From Planctomycetia bacterium (lineage in GTDB: Bacteria; Planctomycetota; Planctomycetia; Pirellulales; PNKZ01), in contig JAIOPP010000123.1 of assembly GCA_021413845.1 (NCBI GenBank), positions 1-33,577 of the forward strand: 33,577 nucleotides of DNA, given 5' to 3'. The notes beneath the pieces are model-generated. The model saw nothing but the letters and a program-made list of their open reading frames with translations, did no database searches and was not told where the DNA came from. Positions 33,080-33,577 of the stretch are shown piece by piece. Made by a program: the position numbers and the translations under genes. Position 1 is the first letter of the stretch, and every line of letters begins with the position of its first letter.

Positions 33080-33577
33080 CTACACCTTCGCCGGCACCGC
33101 GAAACCGGCTCGGTAGTCGCGGGTGAGTAGTTTATCGGCGTCCGGGGCGTCGAGGAATTTTTCGTTCGCCGCGTCGATGGTCAGTTTCTTGCCGACGTGA
33201 AATTTCTCGCCCGCGAGCGTCAGCTTGTTGCCGGTGCCCAGGTGTTCTTCCATGCGGGCCAGCGCTTCATAAGCATCTTTGTCGTCGCCGAAGGCCTTGG
33301 CTTGCGCGTCGAACGGCGCGACCTCGCCGAGCCGATAGGAGATGTTTCCCAAGTGGCAGAGCGCGCTGGAGTAGTGTCCTTCGAGGATGTCGGCGTACTG
33401 GTTCTCGCGCTTCCGCGAGCGCATCGCATCGACGAAGTTGCGGAACAAGTCCGAGTCGCGCACCACGTCGACTTCGACGTTGAGCTTCGGCAGCGCTTCG
33501 GGCGTCTTGCTTCCCTTGCGGTAGAGCTTGCCGCCGGCGATCGTGGTGCCGTCTTCGAAGTGGAGCGTGTTGCCGAC
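33080..33577 (-). CDS. Gfo/Idh/MocA-family oxidoreductase, C-terminal part only
   Basis: This is the last 165 codons of a gene entering from the right edge; it is open to 33577 and stops with TAG at 33080-33082. The visible sequence matches the C-terminal half of planctomycete Gfo/Idh/MocA proteins: a beta-strand segment (TLHFEDGTTIAGG), then VVRDSDLFRNFVDAMRSRK and HYSSALCHLGNISYRLG. In the full proteins this half forms the substrate-binding and dimer face, while the NAD(P)-binding Rossmann domain lies beyond the edge. These enzymes oxidise or reduce sugars, inositols and related compounds; many planctomycete members are exported. The substrate cannot be inferred. Confidence 0.88.
   Translation of the reverse strand, partial: VGNTLHFEDGTTIAGGKLYRKGSKTPEALPKLNVEVDVVRDSDLFRNFVDAMRSRKRENQYADILEGHYSSALCHLGNISYRLGEVAPFDAQAKAFGDDKDAYEALARMEEHLGTGNKLTLAGEKFHVGKKLTIDAANEKFLDAPDADKLLTRDYRAGFAVPAKV

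Overview
The window looks like a chromosomal segment of a planctomycete, most plausibly a Pirellulales-type organism. The strongest evidence is the pair at 22351-29148. The first gene is a giant secreted protein with planctomycete cytochrome, WD40, DUF1549 and DUF1553 parts. The second is a Tat-exported DUF1501 protein. The truncated Gfo/Idh/MocA oxidoreductase at the right edge and the high-GC genes without dense operons fit the same phylum. I see no rRNA, tRNA, CRISPR array, prophage or insertion sequence.

Layout. Positions 1-2290 form a sparse, lower-GC stretch with a gene remnant, a small secreted Cys/Pro-rich protein, a bidirectional terminator, a stand-alone response-regulator receiver and two doubtful short genes. 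Positions 2294-10774 hold a cyclic beta-1,2-glucan synthase-like giant enzyme followed by a type I ABC exporter, which resembles an NdvB/NdvA synthesis and export pair. The synthase stops before the usual C-terminal GH94 phosphorylase module. Positions 11306-14815 encode a solitary heavy-metal-type RND pump with no adaptor or outer-membrane partner. On the opposite strand, 21712 down to 14812 is an apparent operon: treY (maltooligosyltrehalose synthase), a treS-maltokinase fusion, and possibly a 36-residue membrane peptide. The kinase half of the fusion has lost its canonical catalytic aspartate.

After a divergent intergenic region comes the planctomycete cytochrome/DUF1501 pair, then an ArsR-type regulator. 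Positions 29743-30035 are non-coding and unusually structured: two 9-bp hairpins with matching compensatory changes, and a 141-nt imperfect foldback whose arms have opposite base skew. On the minus strand follow a thiamine-diphosphate 2-keto acid decarboxylase (pyruvate/indolepyruvate decarboxylase type), a lower-GC PD-(D/E)XK nuclease-like protein that looks acquired, and the C-terminal part of the oxidoreductase.

The main theme is carbohydrate polymer and osmolyte metabolism: glucan synthesis and export next to alpha-glucan/trehalose interconversion. The most unusual points are the shortened glucan synthase, the apparent pseudokinase half of TreS-Mak, the nested domain inside the DUF1553 protein, a substituted proton-relay residue in the RND pump, and the structured intergenic region near 29.75-30.04 kb. 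All functions are inferred from sequence motifs read by eye; no database search was possible.
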